A stretch of 64,000 nt of DNA, from assembly GCA_003314535.1 (NCBI GenBank), contig POSG01000015.1:1-64000 (forward strand), in the 5' to 3' direction. Origin of the DNA: Geobacter sp. (lineage in GTDB: Bacteria > Desulfobacterota > Desulfuromonadia > Geobacterales > Geobacteraceae). Position numbers and translations under genes: made by a program. The notes under the pieces are model-generated. The model was not told where the DNA came from. It worked only from the letters and a program-made list of their open reading frames with translations, and did not search any database. Below, in pieces: positions 18,189-29,622 of the stretch. Every line of letters begins with the position of its first letter. Position 1 is the first letter of the stretch.

Positions 18189-19172
18189 CTAGCTTCCCTG
18201 TCCGTGCCTGATGCGCGGGTCGGCGAAGGCATAACCCAGGTCGGCGAGCAGGTTGCCGATGAGGGTGAGCCCTGCGCCGATCACGAGAATTCCCATGACA
18301 AGCGGGTAATCCCGGGCCATTACGCCGCCATAGAACAGCTGGCCCATTCCGGGGATTGCGAAGATGGTCTCGAAGATAACACTGCCGCCGATCAGGCCGG
18401 GCACTGACAGCCCGAGAAGGGTTATCACCGGCAGCAGCGCGTTTCTGAGCGCATGACGGAATATGACGGTCCTTTCCGGGAGGCCTTTGGCCCTTGCGGT
18501 GGTTATGTAATCCTGGCGGATAACGTCCAGCATTGTGGAACGCATGTATCGTGAAAGACCGGCGAGGCTGCCGAAGGCCGCGACCGAAACCGGGATCAGC
18601 AGGTGCTTCGCCATGTCCAGGAGCCAGCGGAGGGAGCCATAGGCTTCACTGCCCAGCGAGTGGAGGCCCGACACGGGCAGCCAGCCCAGTTTTACCCCGA
18701 ACAGGTACATGAGCAGCAGCGCGAGCCAGAAGGTTGGAACGGCGAAGCCGATGAATACGAAAACGGTCATTCCCTTGTCGAAGAGTGTATCCCGGCGTAT
18801 CGCGGCGAGGATGCCTATGGGAATGGCCAGGCCGAATTCGATCACCAGCGAAATGATGTTCAGGGAAAGGGTTATGGGAATCCGTTCCCTGATCTTGTCG
18901 ATTACCGGCCGGTTGTCGGGGGCGAAGGAACGGCCGAAATCAAGCATGGCCAGCTTCTTCACCCAGACGGCGTACTGGACGTGGAGAGGCTTGTCCAGGC
19001 CATAGAATTTTTTCAGCCTTTCCCGCGCTTCGGCAGTCACCTTGGGGTTCATGGAGATCTGCATTTCCACCGGCTCGCCGGGCGCCAGGTGTACCACCGC
19101 GAACGTGATCAGGGTGATGCCGAGCATCAGCGGTATGAGCAGCAGAATGCGTTTTGCAAGGTATGCGATCAT
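18189..19172 (-). CDS. ABC transporter permease, DppB/OppB type
   Basis: Encodes 327 residues. The N-terminal helix and [11 protein letters not shown] segment, the [12 protein letters not shown]-like stretch and the EAA loop ([21 protein letters not shown]) mark the DppB family. It forms the heterodimeric channel with the DppC-type protein. It starts three bases after the stop of the substrate-binding protein gene. No OppD/OppF ATPase gene is present in this operon or window. Confidence 0.9.
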   Translation of the reverse strand: MIAYLAKRILLLIPLMLGITLITFAVVHLAPGEPVEMQISMNPKVTAEARERLKKFYGLDKPLHVQYAVWVKKLAMLDFGRSFAPDNRPVIDKIRERIPITLSLNIISLVIEFGLAIPIGILAAIRRDTLFDKGMTVFVFIGFAVPTFWLALLLMYLFGVKLGWLPVSGLHSLGSEAYGSLRWLLDMAKHLLIPVSVAAFGSLAGLSRYMRSTMLDVIRQDYITTARAKGLPERTVIFRHALRNALLPVITLLGLSVPGLIGGSVIFETIFAIPGMGQLFYGGVMARDYPLVMGILVIGAGLTLIGNLLADLGYAFADPRIRHGQGS

Positions 19173-19175
19173 CTT

Positions 19176-20801
19176 TCAATACACCTGCTCTTCCTTGGGC
19201 ACATACCACTTGATGAAATTGTAGCCTATCCCCGCGGGCGCCGGCTTGATGCCGCGGAAACGGGCGCTTACCACGGGAAGGGCGTCGGGTACGTAGAGGA
19301 AGGTGTACGGCTGGTCTTCGGCCAGGATTTCCTGGAGCCTGTAGTAGCAGCGCCTGCGCTCGCTCATGTCGAAGGTGCTCCTGCCCTGCACAAGGAGACG
19401 GTCGACTTCAGGGTTCTTGTAATGGATGAAGTTGAATTCCTTCGGCCCGGTCTTGCTGGAATGCCAGATGTCGAAAATGTCCGGATCAGGGGTGATGGTC
19501 CAGCCCAGCAGAACCGCGTCGAAATTGCCCTTGTCGATGAACTGTGACAGAAACGATGCCCATTCGATGACCCGTATCTTGACCTCTATGCCGATGGCCT
19601 TCAGCCGGTACTGGATGATGACGGCGCTCTTCAGCCGCTGGTCGTTCCCCTGGTTGGTCAGGATGGTGAATTGGAACGGCTTGCCGTCTTTCACCAGGAT
19701 ACCGTCACTGTTCTTTTCCCTCCATCCCGCCTCGGCAAGGAGAGCCCTGGCCCTCTCCGGATTGTAATCGAAGTCCCTGATGCGGGGATTGTAGGCCCAT
19801 GTGCCCGGCTTGTAGGGACCGTGGGCGATTTGGCCCATGCCCAGCAGCACGCCGTGAATGATCTCGTCCTTGTTGATGGCAGAGGTAAGGGCCTGCCGCA
19901 CCCTTTTGTCGGAAAACAGCGGATTGCGGAGGTTGTATGCCAGGTAGGTGTATTGTGAGGCAGGATAGCGGTATTTGTTGAATTTCGAAGTGAAATCCGC
20001 TGTTCCGGTCTGGCGCTGGTACTGGATGGGAGATATGCCCATCTGGTCTATGCCGCCTGCTTTGAGTTCCATGTACATGGTGGAACTGTCCGGGACGATC
20101 TTGTATATGAATCGGCCCACATAGGGCCGTCCCTCGTAGTACTTCGGGTTTGATTCCAGTATGACCCTCTGCCCGGCAACCCATTCCCGGAATATGTACG
20201 GGCCCGTTCCGACCGGTTTGCGGGCGAGCGGGCTCTTGGTGATGTCCTTTCCTTCCAGCAGATGGGCGGGCAGGACGGACATGCCCCACGATTCGAGCGC
20301 CGGAGCGAACGGCTTGGCATAGGAGACACGGAAGGTGTAATCGTCGGGTGCTTCCGCCTTAATGACCTGTTTGAATGCATCGGCATACGCCGTGGGAGTT
20401 TTCGGGTCTATGGTCACGCGGTAGGTGTACAACACGTCCCGGGAGGTGAAATCCACGCCGTCGTGCCATTTTACGCCGCGTCGCAGGTGAAAGGTGATGG
20501 TCAGTCCATCCGGGGAGATGTCCCATTGCTCCGCCAAATCCCCTTCGAGTTTCAAATCCTTGTCGTACCTTACCAGGCCGTTATAAACGAGATTCGATAT
20601 GTCGCCCGAGGCGCTGTCTGTTGCCAGGACCGGGAGCAGCGTCGAAGGCTCGCCGATGGATCCCACGACGATGGCATCTCCGTAGGCAGGCGTTCCCGCA
20701 CCCCTTTTGGGCACGCGGGTGGCGCCCTTTCCACCGTCGCAGGACTGAAGGACCATGAACGCCATCGCCATGGCCAGGAAAGCGATTACCCCCCTGGTCA
20801 T
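19176..20801 (-). CDS. Oligopeptide-type ABC substrate-binding lipoprotein
   Basis: Encodes 541 residues, the usual length for family-5 (OppA/DppA) binding proteins. The lipobox LQSC near residue 20 gives a lipid-anchored protein. Family marks include LAEQWDISPDGLTITFHLR, GVKWHDGVDFTSRDVLYT and FSDKRVRQALTSAINKDEI. The ligand (peptide, nickel or other) cannot be told from sequence. Its ATG overlaps the stop of the TPR gene (ATGA), so the two are translationally coupled. Confidence 0.9.
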   Translation of the reverse strand: MTRGVIAFLAMAMAFMVLQSCDGGKGATRVPKRGAGTPAYGDAIVVGSIGEPSTLLPVLATDSASGDISNLVYNGLVRYDKDLKLEGDLAEQWDISPDGLTITFHLRRGVKWHDGVDFTSRDVLYTYRVTIDPKTPTAYADAFKQVIKAEAPDDYTFRVSYAKPFAPALESWGMSVLPAHLLEGKDITKSPLARKPVGTGPYIFREWVAGQRVILESNPKYYEGRPYVGRFIYKIVPDSSTMYMELKAGGIDQMGISPIQYQRQTGTADFTSKFNKYRYPASQYTYLAYNLRNPLFSDKRVRQALTSAINKDEIIHGVLLGMGQIAHGPYKPGTWAYNPRIRDFDYNPERARALLAEAGWREKNSDGILVKDGKPFQFTILTNQGNDQRLKSAVIIQYRLKAIGIEVKIRVIEWASFLSQFIDKGNFDAVLLGWTITPDPDIFDIWHSSKTGPKEFNFIHYKNPEVDRLLVQGRSTFDMSERRRCYYRLQEILAEDQPYTFLYVPDALPVVSARFRGIKPAPAGIGYNFIKWYVPKEEQVY

Positions 20802-22516
20802 CTCCCACCCATCTCCGCCTTGAGTTTTCTGACCTTTTCGGAAACGGCCCTGTTGCCGGGGTCGATCTTCAGAACACGCTGATAGGTGGCCAGTGCGCGG
20901 CGGTGGTCCCGTTTCGCCGCATAGGCATCGCCCAGATGCTCCATGATCGTGGCGTCTTCATCCGTAAGCTTGACTGCTTCCTCAAGCTTGGCTATGGCTT
21001 CGTCATAGCGTTTCATCTTGAAGTAGACCCATCCAAGGCTGTCGAGGATGAAGCCGTCGTCGGGCCGCAGGCTGACTGCTTTCTTGAGATAGCCCAGGGC
21101 TTCGTCGAGGTGTATGCCCATTTCGGCGTACGTGTAGCCGAGATAGTTGAGTGCCTGGGCGTCTTCGGGCGCCAGGGCCAGGACCTGTTTCAAGTGGGCG
21201 ATGCTGGAGTTCCTGTTGCCTATCTTGTCGTAAAGAACCGCTATGCGGAACTTTAAGGCCGGGTCTTTGGGAAATCTGTCCTCTATGTCGGTCAGGACCT
21301 TGAGCGCTTCCCCGGGCTTTTCCATTGATTCGTGAATCCCCGACAGGTAGAGATACAGTTCGGGCTTGTCCGGTTTCTCGGCGATGGCCTGCTTCAGCAA
21401 GGCAATGCCGCGCTCGGGATTTCCCTGCTCTTTGTAGAGGAACGCCGTCTGGCCCACCGCGTCAAAGTAGACCGGGGACGTCTTGGGAATCTTGCCGAAC
21501 TCTTCGATCGCTTTCCCGTAATTCTTCTTTTCCGAATAAGCGGTCCCCAGGTACAGGCGGACGGTATCTGCTTCAGGCTCCAGCGCGAGTATCTTCTCGA
21601 ATTCCCGGATCGCCTCGTCGTACTGTTCCAGTTCGAGGTAGATCAGACCCATCTTGCGGTGGATCTCCTTGCCTTCGAGCCCCTGGTCCGGCAGGGTCTT
21701 CAGCAGGGCGAGAGCCTCTTCGAAGTTCTGCTGCTGTATGTAGAGCTGTATGAGGTGCTGAGTGACCGGGATGTTGGCCGGGTTCACGGAGATTACTTCC
21801 CGGTAGATCCCGGATGCTTCATCGAAGAGCCCCTCGCCTTCCAGGGATAGCCCGAGATCGATCATGGCCTGCTCGAAATCCGGTTTGAGCTCGATGGCTT
21901 TCCGGTAGTAGCCGGCGGCTTCCCGGTGAAGCTTCATCCTGTCGTATGTCTTGCCGAGGTAATAGTAGGCCAGCGGCGAATCCGGCGAATTCTTCAGCAG
22001 CTCCTTGAGCGTCTTGACCGCCCCTTCGTATTCGTATACCTTCAGGTCGGAGACCGCCAGGTTGACATAGGCGTCTTCCTTGTCCGGGTCCAGCTTTATG
22101 GCTTTTTCGAAGTGGGGGATCGCTTCCCTGTCCTTGCCGGTAGCGGCCAGGATCATGCCGAGAAGCAGGTGCGCCGGCCGGTAGCCCTGGTCGAAGCGGA
22201 GCGCCGTTTCGCAGGCGTCGATCGCCTCCTGGGGCCGGTTCAGCTTCAGATATGCTTCAGCTACCTTCTTGTGCAGGAAAGGAGATTTCGGGTCTTCGGC
22301 AAGGGCATCCTTCAGGTAGAGCAGGGCGCCTTCCGCGTCACCCTCCAGGAACCGTATGCGGGCGAGCGAATAGGTATAGAGGCCCCTGGAAGCCTTTTTC
22401 GTCGAGATCATTTCCGCCGTGGGTGCGGTGAGGGCCGGAGTCATTGCCGTATCGCTGAAGGTGCAGGCGGGCAGCAGTAATAGGCCGAGTGTCGCGATAC
22501 CTGTTTTGATGTTCAT
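20798..22516 (-). CDS. TPR-repeat lipoprotein
   Basis: Encodes about 572 residues. A lipoprotein signal (LGLLLLPAC) is followed by some fifteen tetratricopeptide repeats filling the rest, with consensus pieces such as YVNLAVSDLKVYEYEGAVK and SLGWVYFKMKRYDEAIAKLEEA. TPR solenoids mediate protein-protein contacts, often in envelope assembly. It is the first gene of the transporter operon, coupled to the substrate-binding lipoprotein, so a shared envelope role is likely. The ATG at 22516 has only a weak ribosome site; a TTG 15 bases upstream is the alternative. Confidence 0.85.
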   Translation of the reverse strand: MNIKTGIATLGLLLLPACTFSDTAMTPALTAPTAEMISTKKASRGLYTYSLARIRFLEGDAEGALLYLKDALAEDPKSPFLHKKVAEAYLKLNRPQEAIDACETALRFDQGYRPAHLLLGMILAATGKDREAIPHFEKAIKLDPDKEDAYVNLAVSDLKVYEYEGAVKTLKELLKNSPDSPLAYYYLGKTYDRMKLHREAAGYYRKAIELKPDFEQAMIDLGLSLEGEGLFDEASGIYREVISVNPANIPVTQHLIQLYIQQQNFEEALALLKTLPDQGLEGKEIHRKMGLIYLELEQYDEAIREFEKILALEPEADTVRLYLGTAYSEKKNYGKAIEEFGKIPKTSPVYFDAVGQTAFLYKEQGNPERGIALLKQAIAEKPDKPELYLYLSGIHESMEKPGEALKVLTDIEDRFPKDPALKFRIAVLYDKIGNRNSSIAHLKQVLALAPEDAQALNYLGYTYAEMGIHLDEALGYLKKAVSLRPDDGFILDSLGWVYFKMKRYDEAIAKLEEAVKLTDEDATIMEHLGDAYAAKRDHRRALATYQRVLKIDPGNRAVSEKVRKLKAEMGGR

Positions 22517-22531
22517 CTGGTGATCCGGCAA

Positions 22532-22859
22532 AAAAACCAGGCAGGCGGTACGGTGTCATGCAGGGTGGGGTATCTCACTGTATCGCTGTCTGGCTCGTTG
22601 AGGGTTATTGTTCGGAGCAAAGGAAAAAATCCGCAATCCGTTCCGTACTGCAACCGGTTTCGGGCAAACTCACCCAAAAGAACCTGCACCGGAAAAAATG
22701 CTGTACAATTGAAGGTGTGGCACGGACTCCGGATTTGTTAACTATGAGGAAAATCTATCATAAATAGCCATGAGCGTCAAATGAATATCTGGCTTTCCGG
22801 AGTGTCGGCCAATTGCCTTGCAGCGGATTGCGATCCGGAGTACCGGAGAAAGGGCGGCC
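22532..22859. other. Divergent intergenic region
   Basis: About 330 bases separate the TPR operon from the kinase/P-loop gene. The sequence is AT-richer than its surroundings in the stretch 22736-22766. I find no consensus promoter, hairpin with T-run or convincing short gene. Confidence 0.45.
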
Positions 22860-24425
22860 GTGGACAGAGAACAGCTCGAATCACTGCTTGATCCTGCCGC
22901 GTATGGGGAGAGAACCTCGACCGTGCAGATGCGGCAGACGCATGTCTCGTTCCTTTTCTTTACGGACAGCCATGTCTACAAGATCAAGAAGGAAGTGGAT
23001 TTCGGCTTCCTCAACTTCATGTCCCTGGACCGCCGCCGGTTTTATTGCGGGGAGGAGGTGCGCCTCAACCGGCGTCTTTGCCCCGACCTGTACCTCGGCG
23101 TAGTGGAAGTGCGGGAATCGGACGGCAGGCTTTCCTTCATCGGCAGCGGGAAAATAGTCGATTATGCAGTGAGGATGAGGAGGCTGCCCGAGGAACGGAT
23201 GCTGCACAGGCTGCTGGAGCATGGCGTTGTGACCGAAGCGGATGTCCGGGGCGTAGCGAGGGTGATCGCTGATTTCCATCTGACAGCGGAACGGGGCAGG
23301 GAGATCGATGCCTATGGCGACCTGGGCGTCATCCGCCGCAACTGGGAGGAAAATTTCCGGCAGGTGGAGGAATTCATCCCGAAGTGCCTGGAAGCTGGAG
23401 ACCGCGAGGTTATGCGGCAATGGGTCGGGAGTTTCATGGAGGAGAACGCTGCCCTGTTCGCACGGCGGGTCGAGGATGGACGGGTCCGCGATTGCGACGG
23501 CGATATCCACAGCGAAAACATTTGCCTTGCAGAAAAGGTGTACATTTTCGACTGCATAGAATTCAACCCGCGGTTCCGTTATTCCGATACTGCAGCCGAT
23601 ATCGCCTTCCTGCTGATGGACATGGAGTTCCACGGCAGGCGGGACCTTGCCGACTTCGTCCTTGACGAGTATTGCCGTTGCACCGGCGACACGGGATTGG
23701 CCGGCGTCCTGGGCTTCTACCTTGCTTACCGCGCCTTCGTCAGGGGCAAGGTCACGGCCTTCCGGCTCCTTGACCCGCGGATTCCCGAGAAGGAGCGGGA
23801 AGCTGCCGCGACCACCGCAAAGCGCTATTTCCGACTGGCCAGGGGATACGTTCTCCGCGGGCGTCTTGCTCCCACCATTATCGTTTTCTGCGGCCTGATG
23901 GGAACGGGCAAGAGCACGCTTGCCCGCCAGCTTTCATTCGAGGCGGGCGCCGACGTGCTTGTTTCGGACATGATCAGGAAGGAGCTGGCAGGGCTGCCGC
24001 CAACCGAACGCTGCCGCGAGGAATACAACCGGGGGATATATTCTTCGGGTTTCACCAGGGATACCTACGAAGAGATGTTCCGCAGGATGGAAAATATATC
24101 GTGCGCAGGCCATTCCGTGGTGGCCGATGCGTCGTTTTCCCGCCGGGGGGAGCGTGACCGGGTGAGGGAGATTGCCCGCAAAAGCGGGGCCCAATGCGTT
24201 TTCGTCCATGTGGCATGCGACGAGGAAACCATGCGCCGCAGGCTGACGGCCAGGCGGGAAGATCCGTCCGCGATTTCGGACGGCAACTGGGAGCTGATGC
24301 TCAGGCAGCGCGCGGATTTCGAGCCCCTTTCACCGGGGGAAGAAACATGGATCGAAGTGGATACGACCACGTTGCCGCCGTCGGAATCGGTTGACGGCAT
24401 TCTTCGGCATCTGGGGTTGCTGTGA
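22860..24425 (+). CDS. Bifunctional aminoglycoside-phosphotransferase-like / P-loop kinase protein
   Basis: Encodes about 521 residues from a GTG preceded by GGAGAAAGGG; a TTG at 22818 is an alternative. The N-terminal 330 residues resemble APH-fold kinases, with the catalytic segment RDCDGDIHSENICL and IFDCIEFNPRFRYSDTA supplying the metal-binding aspartates. The C-terminal 170 residues are a small P-loop kinase (GLMGTGKSTLARQLS) of the zeta-toxin/gluconate-kinase-like group. This fusion is widespread in bacteria but has no established substrate. It leads a cluster of partner-switch signalling genes, 31 bases before the phosphatase gene. Confidence 0.82.
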   Translation: MDREQLESLLDPAAYGERTSTVQMRQTHVSFLFFTDSHVYKIKKEVDFGFLNFMSLDRRRFYCGEEVRLNRRLCPDLYLGVVEVRESDGRLSFIGSGKIVDYAVRMRRLPEERMLHRLLEHGVVTEADVRGVARVIADFHLTAERGREIDAYGDLGVIRRNWEENFRQVEEFIPKCLEAGDREVMRQWVGSFMEENAALFARRVEDGRVRDCDGDIHSENICLAEKVYIFDCIEFNPRFRYSDTAADIAFLLMDMEFHGRRDLADFVLDEYCRCTGDTGLAGVLGFYLAYRAFVRGKVTAFRLLDPRIPEKEREAAATTAKRYFRLARGYVLRGRLAPTIIVFCGLMGTGKSTLARQLSFEAGADVLVSDMIRKELAGLPPTERCREEYNRGIYSSGFTRDTYEEMFRRMENISCAGHSVVADASFSRRGERDRVREIARKSGAQCVFVHVACDEETMRRRLTARREDPSAISDGNWELMLRQRADFEPLSPGEETWIEVDTTTLPPSESVDGILRHLGLL

Positions 24426-24456
24426 CGAACCCCATGCGTTCGTTACTGGAGGGGAT

Positions 24457-25221
24457 ATGCCCCGGGAAAGACTGCTTCTCACCTATGAGGATCTGAGCAG
24501 GGAGATGGAAACGGCGCGGAGGATCCAGCTTTCCCTCCTGCCCCAGGCTCCTCCCGACCTTTTGGGGGTTCGGATCGGCTGCAGGTCCGTTCCGGCCCAT
24601 TTCGTGGGCGGAGATTATTACGACTTCTTCCGTCGGAACGAATATACGATCGACCTGGTGATAGCCGATGTTTCCGGGCACGACCTGGGGGCTTCGCTGA
24701 TCATGGTCGCGACCAGGAGCATGCTGCGCGCAAACATCTACAAGTCCGGCACTGCCCGCGATGCCCTGGCGGTGTTGAATGAACTGCTGTTTGACGACCT
24801 TACCCGTACCGAACTCATCCTGACGATGTTCTACGCCAAGTACAGCATTGATACGCGCCTTTTGACCTATGCCAACGGCGGGCACGAACCGCCGCTCCTG
24901 TACCGCTGCGGTGCGGAGAAGTGCAGCATCCTCGACAGTGACGGCATGGTGCTGGGCGTGATGAAGGGCGCATCCTTCGAGGAAAAGACCATCAGGCTCG
25001 AGGAAGGGGACCTGGTTGCTTTCTACACGGACGGCATTACCGAGGCGATCGGCCCTGCTGGCGAGCTTTTCGGCAGGGAACGGCTTTGCCGGTCGGTCTA
25101 CCGTTACCGCGGGGAGCCGCCGGAAGGAATCATCGACGGCGTGCTGGCGGACCTGGCGGAGTTTTGCGGCGGAGCGTCCTTTGCTGACGATGTTTCGATG
25201 GTGGTGATGAAGGTGGATTGA
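24457..25221 (+). CDS. SpoIIE/RsbU-type PP2C serine phosphatase
   Basis: Encodes 254 residues. The helical lead LSREMETARRIQLSLLPQ and the PP2C motifs VGGDYYDFF, IADVSGHDLGASLIM, TYANGGHEPPLL and FYTDGITEA are all present, including the metal-binding aspartates. Such phosphatases dephosphorylate STAS anti-anti-sigma proteins; a STAS gene and an RsbW-like kinase gene follow. No sensor domain is attached. The ATG at 24457 has GGAGGGG directly ahead. Confidence 0.9.
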   Translation: MPRERLLLTYEDLSREMETARRIQLSLLPQAPPDLLGVRIGCRSVPAHFVGGDYYDFFRRNEYTIDLVIADVSGHDLGASLIMVATRSMLRANIYKSGTARDALAVLNELLFDDLTRTELILTMFYAKYSIDTRLLTYANGGHEPPLLYRCGAEKCSILDSDGMVLGVMKGASFEEKTIRLEEGDLVAFYTDGITEAIGPAGELFGRERLCRSVYRYRGEPPEGIIDGVLADLAEFCGGASFADDVSMVVMKVD

Positions 25222-25286
25222 TGTGGCCTGCCCCTTTCGGCGTGTCCGGTTCACCTTGGCGAGCGGTTTGGGAGGAGGGTTGCAAG

Positions 25287-25631
25287 ATGAAGATCGAAAC
25301 CGGGGAGGCAAATGGCGTCATTCTCATCACGCTGATCGGCGAGAGGCTGGACGCCCACAATTCGGACGAGGTGAAAGGGAAGGTAAGGGACATATTCGAG
25401 TCCGGAGCAAAGTCCGTGGTGGTAGACTTGAGTGAAGTCCGCTTCATCGACAGTTCCGGCCTGGGGGCGATGGTGTCGGGTTTCAAGAACGCCATTTCCC
25501 ATCATGGCCGACTGGTTCTGTCCGGGCTCCAGGCCCAGCCCCGCTCCATGTTCGATCTTACCCGCCTGACCCGGGTGTTCGAGATTTTCGAAAATGCCGA
25601 GGCCGCGCTGGGCTCATTTGCCGAGAAGTGA
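25287..25631 (+). CDS. STAS-domain anti-sigma factor antagonist
   Basis: Encodes 114 residues, a single STAS domain. The phosphorylatable serine lies in the conserved VRFIDSSGLGAMVSG motif. When dephosphorylated by the PP2C protein it would bind the RsbW-like kinase encoded next, releasing that kinase's target. Start has GGAGGAGGG ahead. The target sigma factor or effector is not in the window. Confidence 0.9.
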   Translation: MKIETGEANGVILITLIGERLDAHNSDEVKGKVRDIFESGAKSVVVDLSEVRFIDSSGLGAMVSGFKNAISHHGRLVLSGLQAQPRSMFDLTRLTRVFEIFENAEAALGSFAEK

Positions 25632-25653
25632 ACAGTTTGATGCGGGAGCTGTC

Positions 25654-26079
25654 ATGAGCAAGAATACCATAGAGCTTGATATCAATGTCCCAAATCAGAC
25701 GCGCTACCTCAGCCTGATCGGCAGGATCGGGGAGGACCTTGCGCGGGAACTGGAAAAGGAGGGGGGCAGGAGGGAAACCCTGGCCTACCATCTTAACACG
25801 GTGCTGACCGAGGCAATGACCAACGCCATAGTGCATGCCCATGACGGCGACCCCGAAAAGACCGTCCATATTTCAATCTGTATAACCGAAGACGAGTTGT
25901 GCATCAGGGTTTTCGACCAGGGTCAGGGGTTTGACCTGAACTCCATCCCCATGCCGGACTTCGATCGGCTGGAGGAGCATGGTCACGGGATCTACATAAT
26001 CCGCTGCCTGATGGATACGGTCGTCTACCGGCGGCTGCGAGACCACAATGTGCTGGAGATGTGGAAAAAATTGAGATAG
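25654..26079 (+). CDS. RsbW-like HATPase anti-sigma factor / serine kinase
   Basis: Encodes 141 residues with the small GHKL ATPase fold. The N box reads LNTVLTEAMTNAIVHAH, the G1 box RVFDQGQGFD, and the G2 region EEHGHGIYIIR. It should phosphorylate the neighbouring STAS protein and hold a regulator inactive. Third gene of the partner-switch set, 22 bases after the STAS gene; ATG preceded by GGGAG. Confidence 0.88.
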   Translation: MSKNTIELDINVPNQTRYLSLIGRIGEDLARELEKEGGRRETLAYHLNTVLTEAMTNAIVHAHDGDPEKTVHISICITEDELCIRVFDQGQGFDLNSIPMPDFDRLEEHGHGIYIIRCLMDTVVYRRLRDHNVLEMWKKLR

Positions 26080-26099
26080 TTTACAGCCGGAAAGTGCCC

Positions 26100-26882
26100 C
26101 TATTTGGCCGGACGCTTTTTCCGGAAGAAGATCACCATGGCCGTGCCCAGAAGGAACAGCGGGATGCTCAGAAGCTGCCCCATGGAAAGCCCGCCGATGA
26201 GGAATCCCAGCTGCTCGTCCGGCTCGCGGAACAGCTCGACAAAGGTGCGGAACAGCCCGTACAGCGCGATGAAGCTCCAGAAGACCGTGCCTGCCGTCGC
26301 CTTGGACCTGCTGATTAACCAGAGAATCACGAACATCACCGGGCCTTCGAGAAAGGCCTCGTAGAGCTGGGACGGGTGGCGCGGCAGGGGGCCGCCGCCG
26401 GGGAAGACCATACCCCAGGGCACGTCCGTCACCCGGCCGTAGAGTTCGCCGTTGATGAAGTTGCCGATGCGGCCCAGGCCCAGGCCGACAGGCGCCGCGG
26501 GCGTGCAGATGTCCGCGATCTGCATGATCCCGACCTTTTTCTTCCGGGCATAGTAGATGACGGCGATGGTGGTGCCGATGAGCCCCCCGTGGAACGACAT
26601 TCCCCCTTCCCACACCGCCAGGATCTTCAATGGGTTTGCAAGATAGAAGGAAAAGTTGTAAAACAGGGCGTAGCCCAAGCGGGCGCCCAGGATCAGGCCG
26701 ACTGCCGCGGTGAAGACCAGGTCGCCGATATCGTCCTTCGTGAGGGGGAGGTTCTTCCTCCTGGCGCCCGAGAGGGCCATGAAATAGACTGCCAGGAAGC
26801 CGAGGATGTACATGAGGCCGTACCAGCGGACTTCCAGGGAGCCGATCCTGAAAATGTATGGTTTGATGTCGGGGAATTGCAT
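26100..26882 (-). CDS. lgt: Phosphatidylglycerol-prolipoprotein diacylglyceryl transferase
   Basis: Encodes 260 residues with seven membrane helices. It transfers diacylglycerol from phosphatidylglycerol to the lipobox cysteine of prolipoproteins in the inner membrane. The Lgt signature GRIGNFINGELYGR is intact, as are the essential histidine in MSFHGGLIG and the N-terminal FRWYGLMY-like segment (LEVRWYGLMYILGF). Substrates in this window include the TPR and oligopeptide-binding lipoproteins. Convergent with the signalling cluster. Confidence 0.95.
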   Translation of the reverse strand: MQFPDIKPYIFRIGSLEVRWYGLMYILGFLAVYFMALSGARRKNLPLTKDDIGDLVFTAAVGLILGARLGYALFYNFSFYLANPLKILAVWEGGMSFHGGLIGTTIAVIYYARKKKVGIMQIADICTPAAPVGLGLGRIGNFINGELYGRVTDVPWGMVFPGGGPLPRHPSQLYEAFLEGPVMFVILWLISRSKATAGTVFWSFIALYGLFRTFVELFREPDEQLGFLIGGLSMGQLLSIPLFLLGTAMVIFFRKKRPAK

Positions 26883-27002
26883 GGAAGTGGTCCTTCTGTG
26901 AAATTTTCCTATAAATAGCAGTAATCATGCAAGCAGTCAATCACCACTGCCCCGAACCGCACGCGGTGGCGGGTAACAACCAATCGAGGAGCTGAGAACG
27001 GA

Positions 27003-28685
<1,683 letters not shown>

Positions 28686-28707
28686 GATATGCCGTTTGAC
28701 GGATGTG

Positions 28708-28740
28708 AAAAAGGCGACACGTAAGTGCCGCCTTTTTGTT
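28708..28740 (+). terminator. Rho-independent terminator after ettA (copy A of a duplicated cassette)
   Basis: The stem AAAAAGGCG...CGCCTTTTT contains an inner CAC/GTG pairing and is flanked by A and T runs, so it can act in both directions. Almost the same hairpin recurs at 30334. Confidence 0.85.
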
Positions 28741-28860
28741 TGGATGCCCGTATACCACACTTTTAATTCACTCCTCTCATGTAACTGATTCCCAAGCGCC
28801 AATCCTGACACTCAGCATTTTCGAAAACATGGCACCCGGGCGGAAGACATCATCGCTCCT

Positions 28861-28888
28861 TTGACAATGGCAGGTTGAGAAATATAAT
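28861..28888 (+). promoter_or_regulatory. Near-consensus sigma-70 promoter, copy A
   Basis: TTGACA and a perfect TATAAT are separated by 16 bases. It lies 170 bases before the first island gene. The surrounding sequence, including the leading TT and following ATGG, is shared with the promoter at 30424. Confidence 0.75.
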
Positions 28889-29058
28889 TTAACTGATTAT
28901 AGAATTGCAATAATCCATTGTGTTAAATGCGCTTTGCACTGGGTATGAGCGTTCCGGATGCATGAAGTGACATGTTGGGCAGAATCTTTCCAAATTACGA
29001 GATGGGATGTTGGTGAATAACTTGCCGGTGTTAAGGAAGCCGTGGGGAGGATGACAAG

Positions 29059-29622
29059 ATGTTTCTTGTGGATGATCTCTTCAGGAAGGTCATGGATTAC
29101 TTTTTTGAGCGGGTAAGCAAGTCACGTGACAGACACGACGATGGAATAAAGAATATTAGAACCTCCATGCGCGAACTGGACGCCTCTTTGTCGGAAATTG
29201 TCGAGATCTTCGATGCCACTCTGCATAAACTGAAAAGGACGACAGACTTGGGGCAGTTTCAAGCGTTGTTATCAAATGTCGTAGACGAGAGTTTCCTAAG
29301 GGATACATGCAACGAGGCTGGTATATGCAAAGGACTGAGGATCGCAAGGGATGAACTGTATAGTCTTCCGGTTACTCAGGCAAGCGTTGAGAAGGCATAT
29401 GTAGACCAGCTTGCGGATCAGCTTGAAGCCTATGAGGTCGCTTTTGTTGCAGCAGTGCGAGAATTTCTTGGGGATGCGAGGGGTATTGATCTATGCACGA
29501 TCATTTTAGCCGATCGTATTGACCGCCAACAAATTCTCTCAGCGTTTGAAGAAAGAATTGACGGCCTTCGCAGTATCAGAGGGAAGATAGGGGACCTGTT
29601 GAAGAAGATAAGGGAAAGATAA
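29059..29622 (+). CDS. Unknown helical island protein, 187 residues
   Basis: I do not recognise this protein. It is almost wholly alpha-helical, with heptad-like stretches at about 25-60 (IRTSMRELDASLSEIVEIF) and at the C-terminus (ILSAFEERIDGLRSIRGKI). There is no signal peptide, membrane helix or catalytic motif; two cysteines lie in CNEAGICKGLR. Base composition is clearly lower in GC than ettA and the TRAP genes, suggesting transfer. It is the first gene of unit A, under its own promoter. Confidence 0.75.
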   Translation: MFLVDDLFRKVMDYFFERVSKSRDRHDDGIKNIRTSMRELDASLSEIVEIFDATLHKLKRTTDLGQFQALLSNVVDESFLRDTCNEAGICKGLRIARDELYSLPVTQASVEKAYVDQLADQLEAYEVAFVAAVREFLGDARGIDLCTIILADRIDRQQILSAFEERIDGLRSIRGKIGDLLKKIRER

